From assembly GCA_900542315.1 (NCBI GenBank), contig UQMV01000030.1, positions 1 to 28,384 on the forward strand: DNA of 28,384 bases, read 5' to 3'. The translations under genes were made by a program, and so were the position numbers. The DNA comes from an uncultured Collinsella sp. (GTDB taxonomy: Bacteria; Actinomycetota; Coriobacteriia; Coriobacteriales; Coriobacteriaceae). A model generated the notes under the pieces. It did no database searches. It worked only from the letters and a program-made list of their open reading frames with translations, and had not been told where the DNA came from. Below, in pieces: positions 7,833 to 14,795 of this stretch. Each line of letters begins with the position of its first letter. The first letter of the stretch is position 1.

Positions 7833-7852
7833 TTTCTGGCATATGTCAGAAA
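7833..7852. promoter_or_regulatory. Palindromic operator candidate, site 2
   Basis: TTTCTGGCATATGTCAGAAA is a 20-bp palindrome with one mismatched pair; its core differs from site 1 by a single base. It lies upstream of the putative minus-strand promoter and about 75 bp before the thyA promoter, so it could affect either gene. Confidence 0.55.
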
Positions 7853-7925
7853 AAGGCTAAGATGCCTCGTTGCCGCATGCGGAGCCGCGCTGCCGTGCAT
7901 TGCGTGTGCCGGACGAAGTGTCCAA

Positions 7926-7953
7926 TTCGACACTCGCGCGCCTGGGCTACAAT
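7926..7953 (+). promoter_or_regulatory. Promoter of thyA-folA
   Basis: TTCGAC (7926-7931) and TACAAT (7948-7953) are 16 nt apart, resembling a SigA-type promoter, 35 nt upstream of the thyA start. An inverted repeat AGTGTC/GACACT (7917-7922 and 7929-7934) overlaps the -35 and could be an operator. Confidence 0.6.
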
Positions 7954-7987
7954 AAATCTCGCTTATAGGCGACTGACAGGAGGGTCA

Positions 7988-8836
7988 ATGAGCAAAGCTG
8001 ATCAGCAGTTTGTAACCATGTGCCGCGATATCTTGGACCATGGCACCACCACCGAGGGCCAAAAGGTCCGTCCGGTGTGGGAGGACGGCACCCCTGCCTA
8101 TACCATTAAATACTTTGGTGTCACGGCGCGCTATGATCTGCGCGAGGAGTTTCCCGCGCTCACCCTGCGTCGTACGGCGCTTAAGTCTGCCATGGACGAG
8201 ATCCTGTGGATCTATCAAAAGAAGTCCAATAACGTGCATGATCTCAACAGCCATATCTGGGATGAGTGGGCCGATGAGACCGGCTCCATCGGTAAAGCCT
8301 ACGGCTATCAGATTGGTCAGAAGAGCCATTACGCCGAGGGCGACTTCGACCAGATGGACCGTGTGCTGTACGACCTTAAGCACACGCCGTATAGTCGCCG
8401 CATTATGACCAATACGTACGTGTTTAGCGATCTGTCCGAGATGCACCTTTATCCGTGCGCCTATAGCGTGACCTATAACGTGACGCAGCGTCCTCAGGAC
8501 GATAAGCCGACGCTCAACATGATTCTCAACCAGCGCAGCCAGGACATTTTGGCCGCGAACAACTGGAACGTGTGCCAGTACGCCATTTTGCTGATGATGG
8601 TCGCGCAGTCGGTCGATATGATTCCCGGCGAGCTGCTGCATGTGATCGCCGATGCCCATATTTACGACCGTCATGTCGATATCGTCCGCGAACTTATCGA
8701 GCGTCCGCAGTTTGCTGCGCCTAAGGTAACGCTTAACCCCGATGTGCATGACTTCTATGCGTTTACGACCGATGACCTGATCGTCGAGGGCTATGAGCAC
8801 GGTCCGCAGGTCAAGAACATTCCCATCGCGGTGTAG
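7988..8836 (+). CDS. thyA: Thymidylate synthase
   Basis: Converts dUMP to dTMP with methylene-tetrahydrofolate, yielding dihydrofolate. The 282 residues contain the nucleophile Cys157 in MHLYPCAYSVTYNV, the phosphate-binding NQRSQD (181-186), Asn194, and the HIY pair His224/Tyr226, and end in the family-typical IPIAV. The residue after the catalytic cysteine is Ala rather than the common His, and RSCD reads RSQD; both mark a divergent but intact ThyA subgroup. The start at 7988 is fixed by AGGAGGG (7978-7984) 3 nt upstream and by homology; a longer in-frame reading to 7862 has no family similarity. folA overlaps or abuts its stop, so product dihydrofolate and its reductase are made together. 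Confidence 0.96.
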   Translation: MSKADQQFVTMCRDILDHGTTTEGQKVRPVWEDGTPAYTIKYFGVTARYDLREEFPALTLRRTALKSAMDEILWIYQKKSNNVHDLNSHIWDEWADETGSIGKAYGYQIGQKSHYAEGDFDQMDRVLYDLKHTPYSRRIMTNTYVFSDLSEMHLYPCAYSVTYNVTQRPQDDKPTLNMILNQRSQDILAANNWNVCQYAILLMMVAQSVDMIPGELLHVIADAHIYDRHVDIVRELIERPQFAAPKVTLNPDVHDFYAFTTDDLIVEGYEHGPQVKNIPIAV

Positions 8837-8845
8837 GTGGCGGGC

Positions 8846-9364
8846 ATGACGTGTAAGCTTTCTGCCATTGTCGCCGTGTGCGACGACTGGGGTATTGGCT
8901 GCGAGGGCGATATGGTGGTGTCCAATCGCGCCGACATGCGCCATTTTGTGGCGTGCACCAAAGGTTGCCCGGTTATTATGGGGCGCAAGACGCTGCTGAG
9001 TTTTCCCGGCGGGCGTCCTCTCAAGAACCGCCGCAATATCGTGCTTACGCGCGATATGGGCTTTACCCGCGAGGGCGTCGACGTGGTGCATAGCGTTGAC
9101 GAAGCGCTCGCTGCGGTTGCCGATGAGCTCGTTGCCTGGGTGATCGGTGGCGGCGATGTCTATCGGCAGTTTTTGCCGTACTGCGTGGAGGCCGAGGTCA
9201 CTCATGACCACTGCGTCCATCCCGTGGACACGTACTTTCCCGACTTGGACGCCGATCCCGCGTGGGTGATTGCGCGGGCCAGCGAATCGGCGGTTGTCGC
9301 TGCCGGAGAGGGCGATGAGGGCCTCAAATATGAGTTCGTGACGTATCGTCGCGTTGATGCGTAA
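8846..9364 (+). CDS. folA: Dihydrofolate reductase
   Basis: NADPH-dependent reduction of dihydrofolate to tetrahydrofolate, closing the cycle opened by ThyA. The 172-aa protein has the strand LSAIVAV, catalytic acid Asp30 in NRADMRHF, the cofactor loop MGRKT at 45-49, and IGGGDVY at 100-106. The usual Leu-Pro-Trp segment of the substrate loop is replaced by GDMVVS (21-26), so the Trp is missing. ATG 8846 is preferred: AGGTGG (8835-8840) lies 5 nt upstream. GTG 8837, directly after the thyA stop, would add three residues and lacks a well-spaced ribosome site. Co-transcribed with thyA. Confidence 0.95.
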   Translation: MTCKLSAIVAVCDDWGIGCEGDMVVSNRADMRHFVACTKGCPVIMGRKTLLSFPGGRPLKNRRNIVLTRDMGFTREGVDVVHSVDEALAAVADELVAWVIGGGDVYRQFLPYCVEAEVTHDHCVHPVDTYFPDLDADPAWVIARASESAVVAAGEGDEGLKYEFVTYRRVDA

Positions 9365-9405
9365 ACCCGATTATCCCTTCGGTATTATCGGGTTGGAATG
9401 AGTGG

Positions 9406-9430
9406 CGGGGCAGCGCATGGCGTTGCCCCG
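9406..9430 (+). terminator. Possible terminator of thyA-folA
   Basis: An 11-bp stem with one G-U pair (9406-9416 with 9420-9430) and a 3-nt ATG loop, followed by ATATTTG. A second imperfect hairpin with a TTCG-containing loop (9365-9393) lies just after the stop. Neither has a strong U-tract, so termination is plausible rather than certain. Confidence 0.45.
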
Positions 9431-9473
9431 ATATTTGTATAGGTGCTGTAAAGAAAGGTGCGGGCAGGCTGCT

Positions 9474-10388
9474 ATGACTGATGCCGTTGAGGTGCTGCGA
9501 ATCGATTCGCTCGAGGACGAGCGGCTCGATGCCTACGTGCGACTGACCGAGCGTGAGCTTCGCTGCGTGCTGGAGCCGCAGAAGGGCATCTTTATCGCCG
9601 AGAGTGCCAAGGTCATCGAGCGTGCAGTGCGCGCCGGATACGAGCCGGTGAGCTTTCTTTTGGGCGAACGCTGGCTCGACCAGATGATGCCGCTGTTTGA
9701 GCGCCTGGCGGTACGCGAAGGTGCGGGCCCGGTTCCCGTGTTCGTGGCCTCGATGGAGCTTATGGAGCACCTGACGGGCTTTAACGTGACGCGCGGTGCG
9801 CTCGCGGCGTTCCGTCGCCCGCGTCAGATTCCGGTAGCCGAGTTCTTGGGCGGCGTCGTCGAGGCGGCGGGGGAGCGCCCGGTGCGCGTGTGCGTGCTCG
9901 AGGGCATTGTCGACCACACCAACGTCGGCGCGATTTTCCGCTCGGCGGCTGCGCTGAACGTCGATGGCATTTTGGTGAGTCCTACGTGCTGTGACCCGCT
10001 GTATCGTCGCTCGGCCCGCGTGAGCATGGGCACCGTGTTTCAGGTGCCGTGGACGCGTATTGGCAGTGAGGCGCGCGTATGGCCGCATGATGGGCTGGCG
10101 GCGCTGCACGATGCCGGCTTTTCGTGTTCCGCCATGGCGTTGACGGATGATTCGGTGTCGTTGGACGATCCCGCGCTGCAGGAGATTGACCGCCTGGCAA
10201 TCTTTATGGGCACCGAGGGTGCTGGCTTGGGCGCCAAGACCATTGCAGGCTGTGATCGCGCCGTGCGTATTCCGATGGCGCATGGGGTCGATTCGCTCAA
10301 CGTGGCCGCGGCAAGTGCTGTCGCCTTTTGGCAGCTGTGCCCGCATGTGAGCAACGAGTACCACTACCAGCCGGGTTTGTATCACTAG
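9474..10388 (+). CDS. TrmH/SpoU family RNA 2'-O-methyltransferase
   Basis: SPOUT-class methyltransferase that transfers methyl from S-adenosylmethionine to a ribose 2'-OH of rRNA or tRNA. The 304-aa protein has an N-terminal substrate-binding domain (about 30-110, LEPQKGIFIAESAKVIERA) and the knotted SpoU domain with motif 1 NVGAIFRS at 150-157, motif 2 FMGTEGAGL at 244-252, and motif 3 IPMAHGVDSLNVAAA at 266-280. The start at 9474 gives a typical N-terminus; upstream GGCAGG (9463-9468) is a weak ribosome site. The methylated nucleotide cannot be told from sequence. It stands alone between folA and a MATE exporter. Confidence 0.92.
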   Translation: MTDAVEVLRIDSLEDERLDAYVRLTERELRCVLEPQKGIFIAESAKVIERAVRAGYEPVSFLLGERWLDQMMPLFERLAVREGAGPVPVFVASMELMEHLTGFNVTRGALAAFRRPRQIPVAEFLGGVVEAAGERPVRVCVLEGIVDHTNVGAIFRSAAALNVDGILVSPTCCDPLYRRSARVSMGTVFQVPWTRIGSEARVWPHDGLAALHDAGFSCSAMALTDDSVSLDDPALQEIDRLAIFMGTEGAGLGAKTIAGCDRAVRIPMAHGVDSLNVAAASAVAFWQLCPHVSNEYHYQPGLYH

Positions 10389-10422
10389 GCAGATATTTTG
10401 CACCGGGCTCTGGTTTGTGGCG

Positions 10423-10451
10423 TTTCGGCCGATATCGGTCGGTGCTAAGCT
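10423..10451 (+). promoter_or_regulatory. Possible regulated promoter of the MATE gene
   Basis: TTTCGG and TAAGCT are 17 nt apart, 62 nt upstream of the MATE start. The near-palindrome GGCCGATATCGGTC (10427-10440, one mismatched pair) sits in the spacer, where a repressor of an efflux pump could bind. Promoter hexamers are weak. Confidence 0.35.
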
Positions 10452-10513
10452 GGTATTGGCTTTGGTCTTAAATTTCCGTTTTGTTGTATGACGTGCGCTA
10501 GTGGGGAGGGCGT

Positions 10514-11863
10514 GTGGCTAAGAAATCTACGGCTATCGATGTAACTCAGGGCGTTATTTGGCAGCAGCTGCTGTCGCTGTGCGTCCCCATCTTCTTTAGT
10601 TCGTTCTTTCAGCAGGCATACACGCTTATCGGTACCTATATCGTCGGTCAGTTTGGCGGCAAGCTCGCGCTGGGTGGCATTCAGGCCACGATGGTGCTTA
10701 CGGAGCTCTGCATCGGTTTTTGCGTCGGTGTTGGTGCTGGATGTGCCGTTATTACCGGTCAGTTTTTTGGTCAGCACGATGACGAGCGCCTGAGCCGATC
10801 GGTCCATACGGCCATGACGCTCGCACTGGTGGGCGGCATTGTCATTTCCATTCTGGCCATGGTGTTTGTCGAGCCGATGCTTGTGTTGATGAATACACCG
10901 CATGAGCTGCTGGCCGAGGGCGTGGCATATGCCCGTTGCTACTTTGCCGCCATGTTTGCGGCGCTGCTGCTCAATATGGGGACTGCGCTGTTGCGCGCCG
11001 TGGGCGATACGCGTGGTCCGGCGGTCATTATTGCCTCCGGCTGCTTCGTCAATGTGGCATTCGACATTCTTTTTGTCGCCGTGCTTCATATGGAGGCTCT
11101 GGGCTGCGGCATCGCGGTGGCGCTGACTATCTGCACCAATGCCACGATGATTGTGATCCGCATGATGCGCGCTCCGGGGGCGTGGCGGTTGTCGCTATCC
11201 AAGCTCGGTATTGACCCCGGTATCTGCAAGAGCATGCTTTCGTGCGGCTTGCCGCTGGGCGTTCAGTCTGCGGCGTATTCGATCTCGAACGTTTTGATTC
11301 AGGTGTCGGTCAATTCGTTTGGTGCCGATGTCACGACCGCTTGGGGTCTTTCCGGCCGCCTGGACGGCATTATCTGGATGGTGACCGAGGCGCTCGGCGT
11401 GTCGATCACTACGTTCTCGGCGCAGAACTTTGGTGCGCGCAATTACGATCGCATGCGAAAGGGATACCACACGTCGCTCGTGCTGTCGTTTATGCTCATT
11501 GGTGGCCTGTCTGCCGTGCTGCTGGTGTTCTCGGGTCCGTTGTCGCGTTTGTTTATCGACGATGCCGCGATTTCGGCCTATACCACGACGATTCTTCATT
11601 TCATCGCGCCGTTCTACGCGATCTTCTCGATTATCGAAAACGCGTCGGGTTCCATCCGCGGCGCCGGCGTGAGCTTGCAGCCTATGATGCTCACGATATT
11701 CGGCACGGTCGTGCTCCGCGTGGCATGGGTGTTCGCGATTATGCCGCTCGACCCCTCGCTCGAGCATCTGCTGCTGGTCTACCCCGTAACCTGGGTAATC
11801 ACCGCCACGATGTTCACCGTCTACCATCACAGCGGCAACTGGCTAGGCCGCGCCACCGCCTAA
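10514..11863 (+). CDS. MATE family efflux transporter
   Basis: Multidrug and toxic compound extrusion family antiporter in the cytoplasmic membrane. The 449 residues form about 12 hydrophobic segments. Family features include the first helix IWQQLLSLCVPIFFSSFFQQ, the repeated FGQ-type loop (ITGQFFGQHDDERL around 76-92) and its second-half counterpart TFSAQNFGARNYDRMRKG. The start is GTG at 10514 with GGGGAGGG at 10503-10510. Substrate and coupling ion cannot be assigned. The gene is probably monocistronic and converges on a degraded cobO copy. Confidence 0.93.
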   Translation: MAKKSTAIDVTQGVIWQQLLSLCVPIFFSSFFQQAYTLIGTYIVGQFGGKLALGGIQATMVLTELCIGFCVGVGAGCAVITGQFFGQHDDERLSRSVHTAMTLALVGGIVISILAMVFVEPMLVLMNTPHELLAEGVAYARCYFAAMFAALLLNMGTALLRAVGDTRGPAVIIASGCFVNVAFDILFVAVLHMEALGCGIAVALTICTNATMIVIRMMRAPGAWRLSLSKLGIDPGICKSMLSCGLPLGVQSAAYSISNVLIQVSVNSFGADVTTAWGLSGRLDGIIWMVTEALGVSITTFSAQNFGARNYDRMRKGYHTSLVLSFMLIGGLSAVLLVFSGPLSRLFIDDAAISAYTTTILHFIAPFYAIFSIIENASGSIRGAGVSLQPMMLTIFGTVVLRVAWVFAIMPLDPSLEHLLLVYPVTWVITATMFTVYHHSGNWLGRATA

Positions 11864-11946
11864 TGATCCCTTGGGGTGGAGGAAAACGGATCATTGCTCT
11901 CCGTCGTGATGTCGACGATCCGTTTCTCTTCGTCCCCTTCGGATCA
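11864..11946. terminator. Nested inverted repeats between convergent genes
   Basis: The outer arms TGATCC...GGGG (11864-11876) pair with CCCC...GGATCA (11934-11946) around a 3x3 mismatch. Inside, AAACGGATC (11884-11892) pairs with GATCCGTTT (11917-11925), and a CGTCG/CGACG stem sits at its tip. A pyrimidine-rich tail (TTTCTCTT) follows the inner stem on the plus strand. It occupies the whole gap between the MATE stop and the cobO remnant stop, so a two-way terminator is the simplest reading. Confidence 0.55.
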
Positions 11947-11947
11947 A

Positions 11948-12144
11948 TTAGTATTCGATGCCTTGGCGGGCTAGGAGTCCTTCGTCGAAGTAGTGTTTGA
12001 CGGGGCGCATTTCGGTGACCAGGTCGGCGAGGTCAGCGAGGGGCAGCAGGCCGCGGCCGGTCAGTATGAGCTCTGTGGTGTCGGGTTTCATCGCGATCAG
12101 TTGCCCGTATAAATCTGAACCTTGCCGACTTCCAGTGATGCCAT
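11948..12144 (-). pseudogene. cobO: Corrinoid adenosyltransferase CobO/BtuR, internally deleted
   Basis: The intact enzyme transfers adenosyl from ATP to cob(I)alamin. Two pieces remain on the minus strand. From ATG 12144 (AAAGGA 6 nt upstream) the frame reads MASLEVGKVQIYTGN, the family N-terminus up to the second residue of the P-loop, then hits TGA at 12099-12097. In another frame from 12100 down to TAA at 11948 it reads LIAMKPDTTELILTGRGLL, then ADLVTEMRPVKHYFDEG and ARQGIEY, the family C-terminus. About 105-110 codons, including GKGKTT of the P-loop, are missing and the two ends join out of frame at about 12100. No functional product is expected. A real deletion is likeliest; an assembly misjoin at this point is the alternative. 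Confidence 0.85.
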
Positions 12145-12160
12145 CTATGTCCTTTCGTGC

Positions 12161-12181
12161 CCGGCGTCGGTTTATCGCCGG
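12161..12181. repeat. Short inverted repeat in the cobO-ftsH divergent intergenic region
   Basis: CCGGCG (12161-12166) and CGCCGG (12176-12181) form a 6-bp stem over a 9-nt loop, between the divergent starts of the cobO remnant and ftsH. Its role is unknown; it could be an operator for either gene. Confidence 0.35.
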
Positions 12182-12236
12182 CCGGGTTGGGTATTCTAGT
12201 TAGCATTATCAACCCCAGTAGATGGAGTTCAAGCAG

Positions 12237-14129
12237 ATGGAGATGGATGACAACAAACGTAGACGGAATATGATTCTCTACGTGCTCATCGCCTTCGTCG
12301 TCTACCTCGTGCTCTCGACCGTTCTGTTCCCTAACATCGGTCACACGCAGCAGATTACGAAGACCGATTACTCGACGTTTGTCAAAGCGCTCGATAAGAA
12401 GAGTGTCGACAAGGTCGAGTACAACACGGACGATTACTCGATTTATTACACCAAGAAGGGCGAGGACGAGAACATCGCCTATAAGACGACCGGTGTGCCG
12501 AACGATGCGGGCTTTACCGATCGCGTGCTTGAGTCTGGCGCTTCGCTGGAGTCGGTCGTTCCCGATAAAAACTCGGGTTTGATGACCTACTACCTGCTTA
12601 CGCTCATTCTTCCCATGGCGATTTTCTTCCTCATCGGTTGGTGGCTCAACCGCCGCATGAAGAAGGCCATGGGTGACGACGGCCCGTCGATGAACTTTGG
12701 CGGCGGCGGTTTTGGCGGCGGCGGACTGGGTAAGTCCGGCGCGCGCGTGATCGCCTCCAAGGACGTGGGCGTGACCTTTAAGGACGTCGCTGGCCAGGAA
12801 GAGGCCAAGGAGTCTCTCAAGGAGGTCGTCGACTTTCTGGAGAAGCCGCAGCGCTACGAGGAGATCGGCGCCAAGCTGCCGCGCGGTGCTCTCCTTGTTG
12901 GCCCTCCGGGTACCGGTAAGACCCTGCTTGCCAAGGCTGTTGCCGGCGAGGCCGGTGTTCCGTTCTTTAGTATTTCGGGCTCTGAGTTCGTTGAGATGTT
13001 TGTTGGTCGCGGCGCTGCAAAGGTTCGTGACCTGTTTAAGCAGGCCAAGGAAAAGGCCCCGTGTATCGTCTTTATCGATGAGATCGATACCATCGGTAAG
13101 AAGCGTGATGGCGGCGGCTTTAGCGGCAACGACGAGCGCGAGCAGACGCTCAATCAGTTGCTGACCGAGATGGATGGCTTCGATAACCACAAGGGTATCG
13201 TTGTCCTTGCCGCAACCAACCGCCCCGACAGTCTCGATCCGGCGCTGCTGCGCCCCGGTCGTTTTGACCGCCGCATTCCCGTCGAGTTGCCCGATCTGAC
13301 CGGTCGTAAGAACATCCTCGAGCTTCACGCCAAGAGTGTGAAGACCGAGCCGCCGATCGATCTGACCGCGATTGCCCGCGCCACGCCCGGTGCCTCGGGC
13401 GCCGACCTGGCCAATATCATCAACGAGGGCGCCCTGCGCGCCGTTCGCGAGGGTCGCAAGCGTGCAACCCAGGATGACTTCGAGGAGTCGGTGGAGGTCG
13501 TCATTGCCGGCCAACAGCGTAAGTCCACGGTGCTGTCCGACCATGAGAAGCAGGTCGTTTCCTACCACGAGATCGGTCATGCCATCGTCGCTGCGCGCCA
13601 AAAGGGTTCCGCGCCGGTTACCAAGATCACCATCGTGCCGCGCACGAGCGGTGCTCTTGGCTATACCATGCAGGTCGAGGAGGACGAGCGCTTCCTGACG
13701 ACACGCCAGGAGGTCTTGGACAAGCTTGCCGTCTACTGCGGCGGCCGTGCGGCCGAGGAACTCATCTTTGGCGAGATGACGACCGGTGCCGCCAACGATA
13801 TCGAACAGGCCACCAAGCTCGCCCGCAACATGGTGACGCGCTTTGGTATGTCCGACGAGTTTGGCATGATGGCGCTCGGTACCGTGCAGAACGCGTATCT
13901 CAATCAGGACACGTCGCTCACCTGCGCCCCTGGTACAGCCGAGCGTGTGGACGCGATTGTCGCTAAGCTGATTGAGGATGCGCACGATCGCGCCCTGCAG
14001 ATCCTCAAGGAGAACAAGTTCAAGCTCCATGAGCTGGCTCGTTATCTGTACAAGAAGGAGACCATCACGGGTGAGGAGTTCATGAACCTCCTCACGCGCG
14101 AGAATCCGCTGATGCCCAAGCAACAGTAA
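12237..14129 (+). CDS. ftsH: ATP-dependent zinc metalloprotease FtsH
   Basis: Membrane-anchored AAA+ protease that degrades unassembled membrane proteins and unstable cytoplasmic regulators as a hexamer. Counting from ATG 12237 (630 aa): a transmembrane helix at about 11-31, an extracytoplasmic domain, a second helix (YYLLTLILPMAIFFLIGWW) and a Gly-rich linker. The AAA module has Walker A GPPGTGKT at 222-229, Walker B IVFIDEID and the second region of homology ending LLRPGRFDRR. The peptidase domain has the zinc motif HEIGH at 444-448 and the downstream Asp ligand in AANDIEQAT. ATG 12237 is preferred because GGAG (12224-12227) lies 9 nt upstream; ATG 12222 has no ribosome site. A strong terminator follows. 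Confidence 0.96.
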   Translation: MEMDDNKRRRNMILYVLIAFVVYLVLSTVLFPNIGHTQQITKTDYSTFVKALDKKSVDKVEYNTDDYSIYYTKKGEDENIAYKTTGVPNDAGFTDRVLESGASLESVVPDKNSGLMTYYLLTLILPMAIFFLIGWWLNRRMKKAMGDDGPSMNFGGGGFGGGGLGKSGARVIASKDVGVTFKDVAGQEEAKESLKEVVDFLEKPQRYEEIGAKLPRGALLVGPPGTGKTLLAKAVAGEAGVPFFSISGSEFVEMFVGRGAAKVRDLFKQAKEKAPCIVFIDEIDTIGKKRDGGGFSGNDEREQTLNQLLTEMDGFDNHKGIVVLAATNRPDSLDPALLRPGRFDRRIPVELPDLTGRKNILELHAKSVKTEPPIDLTAIARATPGASGADLANIINEGALRAVREGRKRATQDDFEESVEVVIAGQQRKSTVLSDHEKQVVSYHEIGHAIVAARQKGSAPVTKITIVPRTSGALGYTMQVEEDERFLTTRQEVLDKLAVYCGGRAAEELIFGEMTTGAANDIEQATKLARNMVTRFGMSDEFGMMALGTVQNAYLNQDTSLTCAPGTAERVDAIVAKLIEDAHDRALQILKENKFKLHELARYLYKKETITGEEFMNLLTRENPLMPKQQ

Positions 14130-14155
14130 AGCCGCGGTCGAGCCAGTAAACGCCG

Positions 14156-14198
14156 ACGTCCCATTTGAGCAGCTTTCTCAAATGGGGCGTTTTGCTTG
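14156..14198 (+). terminator. Intrinsic terminator of ftsH
   Basis: CCCATTTGAG (14160-14169) pairs perfectly with CTCAAATGGG (14177-14186) over a 7-nt loop. The stem extends to 14 bp with one G-U pair and is followed by TTTTGCTT. It overlaps the leader of the next gene, ending close to that gene's ribosome binding site. Confidence 0.85.
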
Positions 14199-14210
14199 AG
14201 AGGGATGGAA

Positions 14211-14666
14211 ATGAAGATTGTGGTGAGCGCCTGCTTGATGGGCGAGAGCTGCAAGTATAACGGGCTCGATAATTACCATCGCGAGCTGGTCGAAGCGTGC
14301 GAGCGCACGGGGACCGAGGTGCTCCTCGTGTGCCCCGAGGTCTTTGGAGGCTTGCCGACGCCGCGTGATCCGTCCGAGATCGTGAACGGGGAAGTCCGCA
14401 CCCGCGAGGGCGCGTCGGTCGATCGCGAGTTTCGCCTGGGCGCCCAGCGCGCGCTCGATATGTGCGAGCAGGCGGGCGGCCCCTCCGAGATTGCTGCTTG
14501 CATCCTGCAGGACCGCAGCCCTTCGTGCGGCGTCGGCCGCATCTACGACGGTACCTTTAGCGGAACCCTCACGCCGGGCAACGGCGTCTTTGTCGACCTG
14601 CTCCTGCGCCATGGCTACCGCGTGATCCCAGCAAGCGAATTCGACCCGAGTATGTTGCAACAGTAA
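14211..14666 (+). CDS. DUF523 domain-containing protein
   Basis: A 151-aa cysteine-containing protein of the DUF523 family, whose biochemical function I do not know. Family blocks are clear: MKIVVSACLMGESCKYNG (1-18), LLVCPEVFGGLPTPRDPSEI (38-57), RSPSCGVGRIYDGTF (102-116) and GNGVFVDLLLRHGYRVIP (123-140). The four conserved cysteines are 8, 14, 41 and 106, which could bind a metal or cluster. The start at 14211 is chosen because GAGAGGG (14198-14204) lies 6 nt upstream and the family starts with MK-V-SACL; an in-frame TTG at 14196 lies inside the ftsH terminator tail. It is probably transcribed by read-through or from its own weak promoter. Confidence 0.9.
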   Translation: MKIVVSACLMGESCKYNGLDNYHRELVEACERTGTEVLLVCPEVFGGLPTPRDPSEIVNGEVRTREGASVDREFRLGAQRALDMCEQAGGPSEIAACILQDRSPSCGVGRIYDGTFSGTLTPGNGVFVDLLLRHGYRVIPASEFDPSMLQQ

Positions 14667-14673
14667 AAGAATA

Positions 14674-14706
14674 GGGGCAGCCATCGAATGGATGACTGCC
14701 CCTTTT
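14674..14706 (+). terminator. Intrinsic terminator after the DUF523 gene
   Basis: GGGGCAG (14674-14680) pairs with CTGCCCC, the stem extends by CATC/GATG after one mismatch over a short loop, and TTTT follows. It lies 8 nt after the stop. Confidence 0.8.
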
Positions 14707-14758
14707 GCTGCGGCGATAAACTATTTCGGCAAGTGTTCAATGGCGTTTTCCCAGATAA

Positions 14759-14795
14759 AACCTACCAAAATTAACTTGTCCCTTTTTGGCAGGTT
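14759..14795 (-). repeat. 37-nt hairpin repeat, copy 1; possible terminator of the alcohol dehydrogenase gene
   Basis: On the minus strand AACCTGCCAAAA (14795-14784) pairs with TTTTGGTAGGTT (14770-14759) with one G-U pair over a loop containing AGGGACAAG. It begins within the stop codon of the dehydrogenase. A second hairpin of the same length and core lies at 22393-22429. See the finding on this repeat. Confidence 0.65.

Noticed and set aside
7862..7987. A longer in-frame N-terminus for thyA
   Set aside because: It would span the promoter and has no thymidylate synthase similarity; the strong ribosome site is before 7988.
12145..12221. A cobalamin riboswitch before the cobO remnant
   Set aside because: Only 77-92 nt are available and no B12 box or compatible fold was seen.
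12033..14123. A 696-codon open frame on the minus strand
   Set aside because: Antisense to ftsH, with low-complexity composition and no domain; a codon-bias shadow.
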